DNA of 64,000 bases. Source: Terriglobia bacterium. Its GTDB lineage: Bacteria; Acidobacteriota; Terriglobia; Bryobacterales; Bryobacteraceae. Every line of letters starts with the position of its first letter. Within the stretch, counting starts at the first letter, position 1. The stretch is from NCBI GenBank assembly GCA_021325175.1, contig JAJPHS010000036.1:1-64000 (forward strand). The letters run 5' to 3'. The position numbers were made by a program, and so were the translations under genes. Of the stretch, positions 51,619-59,547 are shown piece by piece. The notes under the pieces were generated by a model. The model made no database searches. It was not told where the DNA came from and saw only the letters and a list, made by a program, of their open reading frames with translations.

Positions 51619-52410
51619 TCACAGTTTCAGCAGCGCCCGCAACCGCTTGGTCTGGACCCGGCTCACCGGAATTTCGGTCTGCTTTTTATCGTCCATGCGG
51701 AGCTGAAAACTCGATTTGAACCATGGAATCACTTCTTTAATGCGATGAATATTGACCAAATACGAACGATGAACGCGCCAGAACATATCCGGATCGAGGT
51801 TTGATTGCAATTCCTCAATCGTGCGGTAATTCGACTGGCCCTCCATCGTCGTGGCGACCACGGTGATCAATCCGTCATCAATGGTCGCGTAGACCACATC
51901 CTGCGCGTCAACGATGAAGTTCCGTTGATTGTTCTTGATCAACAGCTTCGTGCGTTGCAGGGACGGCTTCGGCGGAGGCGGCTCCGGCTGCGCGTTCTTT
52001 ACCCGGTCGGAGATCGATTTGCGGGCGCGCTCCACCGCCACGGCCAGCCGGTCTTTTTCGACGGGCTTTAAAACGTAATCGAGCGCTTCCCAGCGAAACG
52101 CCTCCACCGCGTACTGATCGTAGGCCGTCGCCATGACGAAGTGCGGCAGTGGTATCTTCCTTTCCCGCAGCTTGCGGATGACCCCCATGCCGTCGAGGCC
52201 CGGCATCTGAACGTCCAAAAACACCAGGTCCGGCTCCAGATCCTCAATCAACTTGACCGCTTCCAGACCGTTGCTGGCGGTCGCGACGATTTCGATATCC
52301 GGGAATTCGCGTAATTGATAGGCAAGTTCCTCGGAAGCAAGCTTTTCATCATCCACCAGAATGGCGCTGATGACGGGCTGCGAACTCAAGCCAGTCGCGC
52401 GATTGAGCAT
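51619..52410 (-). CDS. LytTR-family response regulator
   Basis: A 263-residue regulator with an N-terminal receiver: AILVDDEKLASEEL at 16-29, phospho-acceptor Asp in DLVFLDVQMPGLDG and conserved Lys in VLKPVEKDR. A linker (KNAQPEPPPPK) leads to a C-terminal LytTR DNA-binding domain (IKNNQRNFIVDAQDVVYA, WRVHRSYLVNIHRIKEVIPW, IPVSRVQTKRLRALLKL). LytTR regulators control surface, virulence or competence genes in response to a partner kinase; no kinase gene is adjacent. It lies upstream of the porin on the same strand, 135 bases away, and is divergent from the inositol-phosphate synthase gene. Confidence 0.94.
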   Translation of the reverse strand: MLNRATGLSSQPVISAILVDDEKLASEELAYQLREFPDIEIVATASNGLEAVKLIEDLEPDLVFLDVQMPGLDGMGVIRKLRERKIPLPHFVMATAYDQYAVEAFRWEALDYVLKPVEKDRLAVAVERARKSISDRVKNAQPEPPPPKPSLQRTKLLIKNNQRNFIVDAQDVVYATIDDGLITVVATTMEGQSNYRTIEELQSNLDPDMFWRVHRSYLVNIHRIKEVIPWFKSSFQLRMDDKKQTEIPVSRVQTKRLRALLKL

Positions 52411-52519
52411 AAAGTGTTAGTATATATTAGTCAGAAAAACCCCCTGCTGTTCGAAGTTAGTGGAGCCCCTGCGCTTTTCGCGCCAAGGTGCCGCAAATGA
52501 TGCTTTAGGAGCAAACGTC

Positions 52520-53839
52520 TTGCCCTCAGAAGATAAGGTTCAGATTGCACCCGCGAACGGAAAACTCGGGGTCTTAATCCCTGGAATTGGCGCCGTGACC
52601 ACCACATTTATCGCGGGCGTGGAGGCCGTGCGGCGCGGCATGGCCGTGCCGGTGGGATCGCTGACGCAACTCGCCACCCTCCGGCTGGGTAAGCGCACCG
52701 ACAATCGCACGCCGAAGATCAAGGACTTTGTTCCGCTGGCCTCGCTGGACGATCTGGTGTTCGGCGGCTGGGATATTTACGAAGACAGCGCGTATGAAGC
52801 GGCGCTCAATGCCGCGGTGCTCGATCGCGCGCAGATCGAGCAGTTCAAGGACTCGCTTTCGGCGATCCGGCCGATGAAGGCGGTTTTCGATCATGATTAC
52901 GTACGGCGCATCGATGGTCCCAACGTCAAGCAGGCCGCGACGAAAATGGAAAAAGCGGAGATGCTGATGGAGGACATCGCCAATTTCCGCAAGCAAAGCA
53001 ACGCCTCGCGCCTGGTGATGATCTGGTGCGCGTCGACCGAAGTATTTCATCGTCCGGCGGCGGTTCATCAGACGCTGAAGGATTTCGAATGCGGCCTGAT
53101 GAAAAACGATCCGGAGATCGCGCCCAGCCAGATCTACGCGTATGCCGCGCTGAAATCCGGCGTGCCGTTCGCCAACGGCGCTCCGAATCTGACCACGGAT
53201 ACTCCCGCGCTGCTCGATCTGGCGCGGGACCGCAACATCCCCATTTGCGGTAAGGATTTTAAGACCGGCCAGACGTTCATGAAGACGCTGCTCGCGCCGG
53301 GATTGAAGATGCGGATGCTGGGCCTCAACGGCTGGTTTTCGACCAACATTCTGGGCAACCGCGACGGCGAGGTATTGGAGGATCCGGGCTCGTTCAAATC
53401 CAAGGAAGAAAGCAAGCTCGGGGCACTGGAGCACATTCTCCAGCCCCAGCTTTATCCGGAATTATACGGACATTTTTATCATGCCGTGCGCATTAATTAT
53501 TATCCGCCGCGCGGCGACGCCAAAGAAGGCTGGGACAACATCGATATCTTCGGCTGGCTCGGCTATCCCATGCAGATCAAAATTGACTTCCTGTGCCGGG
53601 ACTCTATTTTGGCTGCTCCGCTGGTTCTGGATCTGGTTCTTTTTCTGGATCTGGCCCAGCGCTGCGGGATGCGGGGCATCCAGGAATGGCTGTCGTTTTA
53701 TTTCAAGTCGCCGATGACGGCGCCGGGGCTGTATCCGGAGCACGACATTTTTATCCAGCTCATGAAGCTGAAAAATACGCTTCGCTGGATGCGCGGCGAG
53801 GACTTAATTACCCATCTCGGCCTTGAATATTACGACTAG
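52520..53839 (+). CDS. ino1: Inositol-3-phosphate synthase (Ino1 type)
   Basis: Ino1 cyclises glucose 6-phosphate to inositol 3-phosphate with NAD, supplying inositol lipids and solutes. The 439-residue product starts at TTG 52520 with AGGAG at 52507-52511, as spacing favours; a longer open frame begins at GTG 52460. Family segments are GKLGVLIPGIGAVTTTFIAG, NSIFG-type FGGWDIYEDSAYEAA, MIWCASTEVFHRPA, GKDFKTGQTFMKTLLAPGL, NILGNRDGEVLEDPGSFKSK and SFYFKSPMTAPGL. The enzyme is of bacterial type and lies directly before an epimerase, suggesting a joint pathway. Confidence 0.95.
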   Translation: MPSEDKVQIAPANGKLGVLIPGIGAVTTTFIAGVEAVRRGMAVPVGSLTQLATLRLGKRTDNRTPKIKDFVPLASLDDLVFGGWDIYEDSAYEAALNAAVLDRAQIEQFKDSLSAIRPMKAVFDHDYVRRIDGPNVKQAATKMEKAEMLMEDIANFRKQSNASRLVMIWCASTEVFHRPAAVHQTLKDFECGLMKNDPEIAPSQIYAYAALKSGVPFANGAPNLTTDTPALLDLARDRNIPICGKDFKTGQTFMKTLLAPGLKMRMLGLNGWFSTNILGNRDGEVLEDPGSFKSKEESKLGALEHILQPQLYPELYGHFYHAVRINYYPPRGDAKEGWDNIDIFGWLGYPMQIKIDFLCRDSILAAPLVLDLVLFLDLAQRCGMRGIQEWLSFYFKSPMTAPGLYPEHDIFIQLMKLKNTLRWMRGEDLITHLGLEYYD

Positions 53840-53854
53840 TTTGTAAAACTTCGC

Positions 53855-54853
53855 ATGAATTGTCTGGTCATCGGAGGGACTCAGTTCATCGGCCGTCTGC
53901 TCGTGGCGGAGCTGCTCAAGCAGGACCACTCGGTCACGGTTCTGCATCGCAAACCGAAGCACGATCTGGGCCGGCGCGTGAAAAATATCGCGGCCGACCG
54001 CAACGATCCCGCGGCGATGAAGTCGGCCCTGGCCGGAAAAAATTTCGACGTCGTCTTCGATAACGTCTACGATTGGGAGCGCGGCACCAGCGCGGCGCAG
54101 GTAGAGGGCACGGTGCGCGCCGTGGCCAACCACCTTCATCGTTATATTTTTATGTCGAGCGTGGCCGCTTACGGCGATGGTCTGAATCATCATGAAGGCG
54201 ACGCGCTCGCCCCCGACGACACGCCCGATTTGTACGTGCGCAACAAGGCGATGAGCGAACGCGCTTTGTTTCGCCTGCACCAGCGCATCGGCCTGCCGGT
54301 GGTGACCCTACGGCCGCCCTATATTTACGGTCCGGGCAATCCGTTTTATCGCGAAGCCTATTTCTGGGACCGCCTGCGCGCGAACCGGCCGATCATTCTG
54401 CCGGGCGACGGCCGCCGCCTGATGCAGTTTGTTTATGTGAAGGATCTGGTCGCCGCCGCGCTTAAATCCATGCAGGAGCCGAACGCGATCGGCCACGCCT
54501 TCAACATCGCCAACGCGCGGCCGCTTTCGCAGATGGAAGCCGTGGAAGCGTTCGCCAAAGCCGCCAAAAAGCCAGTGAAATTCGTCCGCATTCCGCGCGA
54601 GTTCATCTTGCGGGCGGGCGGCCATCCGATGGGGCCGAAGCTGTACTTCGGCTACTACATGGATAATCCGCCGATCACTCAGGTCACCGCGAAGGCGCAG
54701 CGCGTGTTGAAATTCAAGCCGGTCGATTTCATCGCCGGATTGCAGGAAACCTATCGCTGGTACCTGCGGCACAATCCGTTTCCCAAGCAGGATTACGAAT
54801 TCGAAGATAAGCTGCTGGCGAATGCTCCGGCGATGATTCCAGCGAAGGTGTGA
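53855..54853 (+). CDS. NAD-dependent epimerase/dehydratase (extended SDR)
   Basis: The 332-residue protein begins CLVIGGTQFIGRLLVAELL (Rossmann TGxxGxxG-like, here GGTQFIG) and has SSVAAYGDG, the catalytic Tyr-x3-Lys in YVRNK and PYIYGPGNPFYREAYFW. The serine before the Tyr (MSSVAAY) is retained. Extended SDRs convert nucleotide sugars or related compounds; the GGTQFIG variant is seen in chloroplast RNA-binding-like (CSP41) and mRNA-binding relatives, so an enzymatic role is not certain. It follows ino1 by 15 bases and is surely cotranscribed, so a role in inositol or sugar metabolism is inferred. Confidence 0.9.
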   Translation: MNCLVIGGTQFIGRLLVAELLKQDHSVTVLHRKPKHDLGRRVKNIAADRNDPAAMKSALAGKNFDVVFDNVYDWERGTSAAQVEGTVRAVANHLHRYIFMSSVAAYGDGLNHHEGDALAPDDTPDLYVRNKAMSERALFRLHQRIGLPVVTLRPPYIYGPGNPFYREAYFWDRLRANRPIILPGDGRRLMQFVYVKDLVAAALKSMQEPNAIGHAFNIANARPLSQMEAVEAFAKAAKKPVKFVRIPREFILRAGGHPMGPKLYFGYYMDNPPITQVTAKAQRVLKFKPVDFIAGLQETYRWYLRHNPFPKQDYEFEDKLLANAPAMIPAKV

Positions 54854-54873
54854 GCCGTTTCCGGCCGGATCGT

Positions 54874-55770
54874 CTATACCGCCGCGCGCATCTTCAACGC
54901 CGGTTGCGGGCATAGCGCCGCGCGCCCGCGCCGCGTCTCCAGCATCCGTTCCGCCGCCAAAGCGGCCGCTTCCTCGATCGCTTCCCCACTCACTTCAACC
55001 CCGCCCCAACTGAACACCACCGGCAGCGTCCCCAGGGAGCGAAGCTGAAAATCCCACAACTGTTGCGCGATGCGATTCAAGCGCCGCTGCGATGCCGCGC
55101 CGCGCTCTCCCGGGCAGATCAGGATGAACTCGTCCTCGCCGCGGGCGCAGGCAAACTCATCCTGCCGGATCATGGACTGGATCAAATCGATCACCGCTTC
55201 TCCGATTTTGCCGCCGGACCGCGCGCCGCTTACGCCGATCGAAACGATCAGCCCGCTGATCCGCATCTGTTGCGCAAACAGCCGGTCGAGCGTGGAACGG
55301 TCATGATAACCTCGCGGGAGCCCCGCGTCTTCCGATTTGCGAACGATCGTGATTTTTTTCTCCAACGGACCCGTCTTCACGCTCGATTTGGCGAGCAGAC
55401 CGCTCCAGTCTTTTTTGGGATGTCTCACCGCCGGCGCAATTGGCTCTGGCCGCGGCTTCGGCGCAAGCTCGATCCTCGGCGCCGCTTTCACCGCCGGGGG
55501 CTGCCATACCGCGGCCGGCCGCGGGCGCACCGGCGGCGCGCTTCGCGGTTCCCGCACAGGCAAAGCCTCGCGATTCACCGCGGTCCCGGCAACCTCGGCC
55601 CGCCGTGGACGCTTCAGCTCTTCTTCACGGCCGGCGCTTAACTGGATCACCAGTTCGCGAAGCTGTTCGTTATTTCCCTTAAGGAAGTCGCAGATCAGCG
55701 CGACAAACGCCGCGCCCATGATCACCACCAGGCTGATCAAAATTTGAAGCTCGTATTGGCCGAATTCCAT
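54874..55770 (-). CDS. Membrane-anchored degenerate GGDEF-domain protein
   Basis: The 298-residue protein has one N-terminal helix (LQILISLVVIMGAAFVALI), a proline/alanine/arginine-rich linker (about residues 55-120), and a C-terminal GGDEF-like domain whose signature reads RGEDEF near residue 205 rather than GGDEF, with LDRLFAQQMRI and VVFSWGGVEV around it. The degenerate signature probably cannot make cyclic-di-GMP, so a signal-binding or structural role is likely. A CheW-type gene follows downstream on the opposite-direction side of about 190 bases, also minus strand. No EAL domain is seen. Confidence 0.8.
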   Translation of the reverse strand: MEFGQYELQILISLVVIMGAAFVALICDFLKGNNEQLRELVIQLSAGREEELKRPRRAEVAGTAVNREALPVREPRSAPPVRPRPAAVWQPPAVKAAPRIELAPKPRPEPIAPAVRHPKKDWSGLLAKSSVKTGPLEKKITIVRKSEDAGLPRGYHDRSTLDRLFAQQMRISGLIVSIGVSGARSGGKIGEAVIDLIQSMIRQDEFACARGEDEFILICPGERGAASQRRLNRIAQQLWDFQLRSLGTLPVVFSWGGVEVSGEAIEEAAALAAERMLETRRGRAALCPQPALKMRAAV

Positions 55771-55957
55771 GGCACACCAATTTTATGGCGGCCTGACCCG
55801 GGCCGGGAATAGTCCGGACGCTATCGAACCGATCGTTTTCGTTTTAGAACCGCGGTACCAGCGGCATCGCGGGACTATATGGCGATTTGGAGGGCGGGAT
55901 TTATGCCGCGCGGCGCTTCAGCTCCGCTCGAACAGCAAGGCTGAAGCCCTGCGCGGA

Positions 55958-56416
55958 TTAAAATGCGCCCTCCGCTGAGGCGCACACTGGAGATTTCGGG
56001 CTTGGCACTCCGCCCTCCCTGTAGAAGCGATCCAGTTCTTCGTCCGTCAGGATTCTATCCGGATCGAGCAGCCGGCGGGGTCTTCCGGTGATGCGGACGC
56101 GATCCTTGCGCACCTGCGGCGGCCGCAGCTCGATCACCTCGGAGACGCGATCGGCGATGAACCCGATCAGCCGGGCGCCCCGTATCTCCACCGCGACGAT
56201 GCACGGCTGCCGGCCGATCGCGCCCGCTGGTATGGCCAGCTTCTTTCGCAGATCCACCACCGGAAAATCGTGGCCGCGGATGGAGGCGGCGCCGCAGATC
56301 GCCTCCGCCGACGAAGGCAGGAAGGTCATTTCATGCAGCGGCAGAAGTCCCCGGATGCGCATCGCGTCCATGGCGAAATCCTGGCGGGCCACGCGGAATG
56401 TGATGTATTGCCGCAT
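55958..56416 (-). CDS. CheW-like adaptor protein
   Basis: A 152-residue CheW domain: YITFRVARQDFAMDAMRIRGL, then RGHDFPVVDLRKKLAIP, FIADRVSEVIELRPPQV and a C-terminal ILTDEELDRFY tail. CheW proteins couple chemoreceptors to the kinase CheA; no other chemotaxis genes (CheA, CheB/R, receptor) are in the window, so this is an orphan. The last 25 residues (YREGGVPSPKSPVCASAEGAF) are not conserved-looking. It is followed on the same strand by the dehydrogenase gene in the opposite order, ending 32 bases from it. Confidence 0.9.
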   Translation of the reverse strand: MRQYITFRVARQDFAMDAMRIRGLLPLHEMTFLPSSAEAICGAASIRGHDFPVVDLRKKLAIPAGAIGRQPCIVAVEIRGARLIGFIADRVSEVIELRPPQVRKDRVRITGRPRRLLDPDRILTDEELDRFYREGGVPSPKSPVCASAEGAF

Positions 56417-56448
56417 ATTCCGCTCATCGGCGTGGCGGGGGCAATTTT

Positions 56449-57495
56449 TTAGCGGCCCAATTTTTCGATCACCGCGGCCGCGACCTCGCGCGTCGAGCTC
56501 GCGCCGCCCAGATCCGCCGTGCGACAGCGCCCTTCGGCCAGCACCGCCGCGACGGCGTGCTCGATCGCCCGCGCTTCGTTCGCCAGCCCCAAATGATCGA
56601 GCATCATCGATGCGGAAAGAATCATCGCCAGCGGATTCACGATTCCGCGTCCGGCGATATCGGGCGCCGAGCCATGCACCGGCTCAAACATCGAGGGATG
56701 CTTGCGCGCCGGATTGAGATTCGCGCTCGCCGCCAGCCCGATGCTGCCGGTCAGAATCGCCGAAAGATCACTCAAAATGTCGGCGAACAGATTCGATCCG
56801 ACCACCACATCAAAGCTGGCCGGCCGCCGCACGAAATTCATCGCCGCCGCGTCCACCAGCAGGGATTCGGTCGAGATGTCGGGAAACTCCGCCGCCACTT
56901 CAGCGAACACCCGATCCCACAGCACCATCGAAAATCCCTGGGCATTCGATTTCGTGATCGAGGTCACGCGCCGTTTTTTGTCGCGCCGGCGCGCCAGATC
57001 GAAGGCGTAGCGCACCACGCGTTCGATGCCGCGGCGCGTGAATACTCCGCTCTGAATCGCGACCTCTTCCGGCTGCCCGGAATGCAGAAAGCCGCCGACC
57101 TGAGCGTATTCGCCCTCGGTATTTTCGCGCACCACCACCAGGTCGATCGCGCCCGGATTGGCCAGCGGGCTCGCCACGCCGGGATACAGAAACGCCGGCC
57201 GAACGTTGGCGTACTGATCGAAGCCGCGGCGGATCGGCAGCAGCAGGCCATTGAGCGTCACATGATCGGCGATTTGCGGATGCCCGATCGCGCCGAGCAA
57301 AATCGCGTCGAATTCCTCCAGCGTCTCCAGCGCGTCCTCCGGCATCATGCGCCCGTGACGAAGATAATATTCGCTGCCCCAATCGAAGCGCCGGTAATCG
57401 AGCTTCGCCACGCAATCGACGACGCGCAGCGCCTCCGGCATCACCTCGCATCCGGCGCCGTCGCCGGCGATCACCGCGATCGAAAATTGACCCAT
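56449..57495 (-). CDS. Isocitrate/isopropylmalate dehydrogenase-family enzyme (tartrate/3-isopropylmalate-type)
   Basis: A 348-residue NAD-dependent decarboxylating dehydrogenase: SIAVIAGDGAGCEVMPEAL, ILLGAIGHP, LVVVRENTEGEYAQVGGF, ITKSNAQGFSMVLWDRVF, FDVVVGSNLFADILSDLSAIL, and HGSAPDIAGRGIVNPLAMIL. The RENTEGEYA stretch and the lack of isopropylmalate-specific residues favour a tartrate dehydrogenase/decarboxylase or homoisocitrate-like member, though leucine synthesis cannot be excluded without a leuCD context. The start is ATG 57495, divergent from the HMBD gene by 42 bases. Confidence 0.92.
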   Translation of the reverse strand: MGQFSIAVIAGDGAGCEVMPEALRVVDCVAKLDYRRFDWGSEYYLRHGRMMPEDALETLEEFDAILLGAIGHPQIADHVTLNGLLLPIRRGFDQYANVRPAFLYPGVASPLANPGAIDLVVVRENTEGEYAQVGGFLHSGQPEEVAIQSGVFTRRGIERVVRYAFDLARRRDKKRRVTSITKSNAQGFSMVLWDRVFAEVAAEFPDISTESLLVDAAAMNFVRRPASFDVVVGSNLFADILSDLSAILTGSIGLAASANLNPARKHPSMFEPVHGSAPDIAGRGIVNPLAMILSASMMLDHLGLANEARAIEHAVAAVLAEGRCRTADLGGASSTREVAAAVIEKLGR

Positions 57496-57537
57496 GAATC
57501 AGAGCATAATGGAACCGCTTCGCTCAGGACACTTATA

Positions 57538-58437
57538 ATGAAAACTATGTGGCGAATTCTGCTCCTTTCCGCGATGCTGTTCGCGCAGCAGACCGCCACA
57601 ACTCCGCCCGCCAGCCAAACCGCCCAAGACGACGTCGAATGGGTGTGCCCGATGGATAAGGACGTCCGCTCGAAGACGCCGGGCAAGTGCCCGCGCTGCG
57701 GCATGACGCTGGTGGCCGGCATCCCGGACCCGCGCGAGTTTCCGGTGCGCATCGTGACCCGGCCACGCGCGCTCGACGCCGGCAAAAATATCGATCTCGA
57801 ATTTCATGTTGAAGATCCCGAAACCAACAAACAGGTGAAGGACTTTGTCATCATGCATGAGCGCCTGTTTCACCTGTTCGTGGTGAGCCAGGACATGAGT
57901 TTTTTCCGCCATGTGCACCCGCAGATCGAAGCCGACGGCAGCTTCAAGCTCAATCTGAATTTTCCGCACGCCGGCGAATATCGCGTGCTCAGCGACTTTT
58001 ATCCGCAGGGCGCGACGCCGCAGCTCATCTCCGATACTCTGTTCGTTCGCGGCGCCGATTTCAAGCTCCAGCCGGCCAAACTCACGCCAGACGTCAGCCC
58101 GAAAAAGACGGAAAATCTCGAGATCGAGCTGGCGACCGATCCTCCCCAGCCGCTGGCCGGATTCAAGACGCTGCTGTTTTTTAGGCTCAAGCCGAACGAT
58201 GGGATCGAGCAGTACATCGGCGCCTGGGGCCACATGCTCGCCGCCAGCTCCGACCTGATCGATTTGATTCACACCCATCCTTTTCTGGTCACCGATCCGG
58301 AAAACGGCGCGTACAAACAAATTCAGTTCAATTTGATTTTTCCGCGCGCGGGCGTTTACCGCCTGTGGACCCAGTTCCAGCGGAAAGGCGTCGTGAACAC
58401 GGTGGTGTTCAACATTCCGGTGAAAAATCTCGACTGA
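57538..58437 (+). CDS. Secreted heavy-metal-binding-domain protein
   Basis: The 299-residue product (ATG 57538; ATG 57547 is possible) has a signal peptide and a short metal-binding module VEWVCPMDKDVRSKTPGKCP / CGMTLV, the CPM..V..PGKCP.CGM pattern of heavy-metal binding domains in copper-handling proteins. The rest, DLEFHVEDPETNKQVKDFVIMHERLFHLFVVSQD, FRHVHPQIEADGSF and DLIDLIHTHPFLVT, is histidine rich (HERLFHLF, HVHP, HTHP) and beta-rich, a second likely metal site. It is probably a periplasmic copper-binding protein. The stop overlaps the next gene by one base. Confidence 0.88.
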   Translation: MKTMWRILLLSAMLFAQQTATTPPASQTAQDDVEWVCPMDKDVRSKTPGKCPRCGMTLVAGIPDPREFPVRIVTRPRALDAGKNIDLEFHVEDPETNKQVKDFVIMHERLFHLFVVSQDMSFFRHVHPQIEADGSFKLNLNFPHAGEYRVLSDFYPQGATPQLISDTLFVRGADFKLQPAKLTPDVSPKKTENLEIELATDPPQPLAGFKTLLFFRLKPNDGIEQYIGAWGHMLAASSDLIDLIHTHPFLVTDPENGAYKQIQFNLIFPRAGVYRLWTQFQRKGVVNTVVFNIPVKNLD

Positions 58438-58832
58438 TGTTGCGGCTCGCACTTGCCATCACCGCCGGCGCGATTTTCACGTCCGTGGTCGCCTTCTGCG
58501 CGGACGCGATCGCGGCCGACGTGCTGCGCGTTTTTCCGTATCTCGATCTGACGCTGGCTTTCCCGTACGGAATCTGCGGAGGTCTGCTGGCCGCGCGCCT
58601 GGCGCCGGACAAGGAGATGTGGGCGGGAGCCGGGGTCGCGATGCTCACGGTGTTCGTGGGTTTCCTGTCGTATCGCATGAATGGCTCTCCGGGAGCGGGA
58701 TGGTTCTGGATCGCGATGACCTCGTCGTTGGCGGGCGGCGCAATGTTCGGCAGCCATCTTGGCGCGACGCGCGCCGCGCGTGCCCGGGCTTGGCAAAAAC
58801 GCCCCGCGAAGCTTCGCAAGGCGCGTTCGTAA
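58437..58832 (+). CDS. Small multi-helix membrane protein (131 aa)
   Basis: Starts ATG 58437 (TGATG overlap with the HMBD gene). The product has four hydrophobic stretches (LRLALAITAGAIFTSVVAF, LTLAFPYGICGGLLAARL, WAGAGVAMLTVFVGFLS, WFWIAMTSSLAGGAMFGSH) and a basic tail (RAARARAWQKRPAKLRKARS). No family recognised. Co-transcription with the metal-binding protein suggests an envelope or metal-related role. Confidence 0.7.
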   Translation: MLRLALAITAGAIFTSVVAFCADAIAADVLRVFPYLDLTLAFPYGICGGLLAARLAPDKEMWAGAGVAMLTVFVGFLSYRMNGSPGAGWFWIAMTSSLAGGAMFGSHLGATRAARARAWQKRPAKLRKARS

Positions 58833-58917
58833 ACGGATGCCGCCGCCCACGCTCCGGCGATTTACCGCTTGTTCGTACGCCCGCTGCTTCGGAAAACGTC
58901 GGAAACAGCGATCTGCG

Positions 58918-59547
58918 ATGATTGAAAAGAACGTGCGGCCTGGTCTGGCGAACGATATTATTCATCTCACCTCCCAGCATCTGATGTTGGTCGCCGTGGC
59001 GATGTCGATCGCGATCGCCATCGGCGTGCCGTTGGGCATTGTGCTCACGCGGCGCGCGTCGTGGCGGACGCCGGTGCTCGGCGCCGCCAATATTTTGCAA
59101 ACGATCCCCAGCCTGGCGCTGTTCGGATTCCTGATTCCCATCCCGCTGATCGGCGGGATCGGGCCGCGCACCGCGATCGTCGCGCTGGTCGTCTATGCTC
59201 TGCTGCCGATCCTGCGCAACACGCTCGCCGGAATCCTTGGGGTCGATCCGGCGGTGCGCGAATCCGCCGTGGCCATGGGCATGACCGCGGCGCAGATTCT
59301 GCGGCAGGTGGAGATGCCGCTCGCGGCCCGCACCATTCTTGCGGGAATCCGGGTGGCCACCGTCACCACCATCGGAACCGCGACCATCGCCGCGGCCATC
59401 GGCGGTGGCGGACTCGGCGTTTTTATTTTTCGCGGCGTGGCCTCGGTGGACCCCGCGCAGATTCTCGCCGGCGCGGTGCCGGCGGCGTTGATCGCATTAA
59501 TTTCGGACGGAGGCTTAGGATGGGTCGAAAAGAAATTTGCGGTTTGA
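58918..59547 (+). CDS. Osmoprotectant-type ABC transporter permease (OpuBB/YehY-like)
   Basis: From ATG 58918 the 209-residue membrane protein has five or six helices, with LTSQHLMLVAVAMSIAIAIG, NILQTIPSLALFGFL, VVYALLPILRNTLAGI and GVDPAVRESAVAMGMTAAQI (EAA-like loop) and GGGGLGVFIFRG. This is the permease type that works with a glycine-betaine/choline/carnitine binding protein. A further in-frame extension to 58759 looks non-coding. The next gene, encoding the binding lipoprotein, overlaps by 28 bases. The ATPase normally in this operon is not seen within the window. Confidence 0.92.
   Translation: MIEKNVRPGLANDIIHLTSQHLMLVAVAMSIAIAIGVPLGIVLTRRASWRTPVLGAANILQTIPSLALFGFLIPIPLIGGIGPRTAIVALVVYALLPILRNTLAGILGVDPAVRESAVAMGMTAAQILRQVEMPLAARTILAGIRVATVTTIGTATIAAAIGGGGLGVFIFRGVASVDPAQILAGAVPAALIALISDGGLGWVEKKFAV

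Noticed and set aside
56557-57537. In-frame upstream extension of the heavy-metal-binding gene
   Set aside because: It is antisense to the dehydrogenase gene; the signal peptide begins at ATG 57538, so the extension is not translated.
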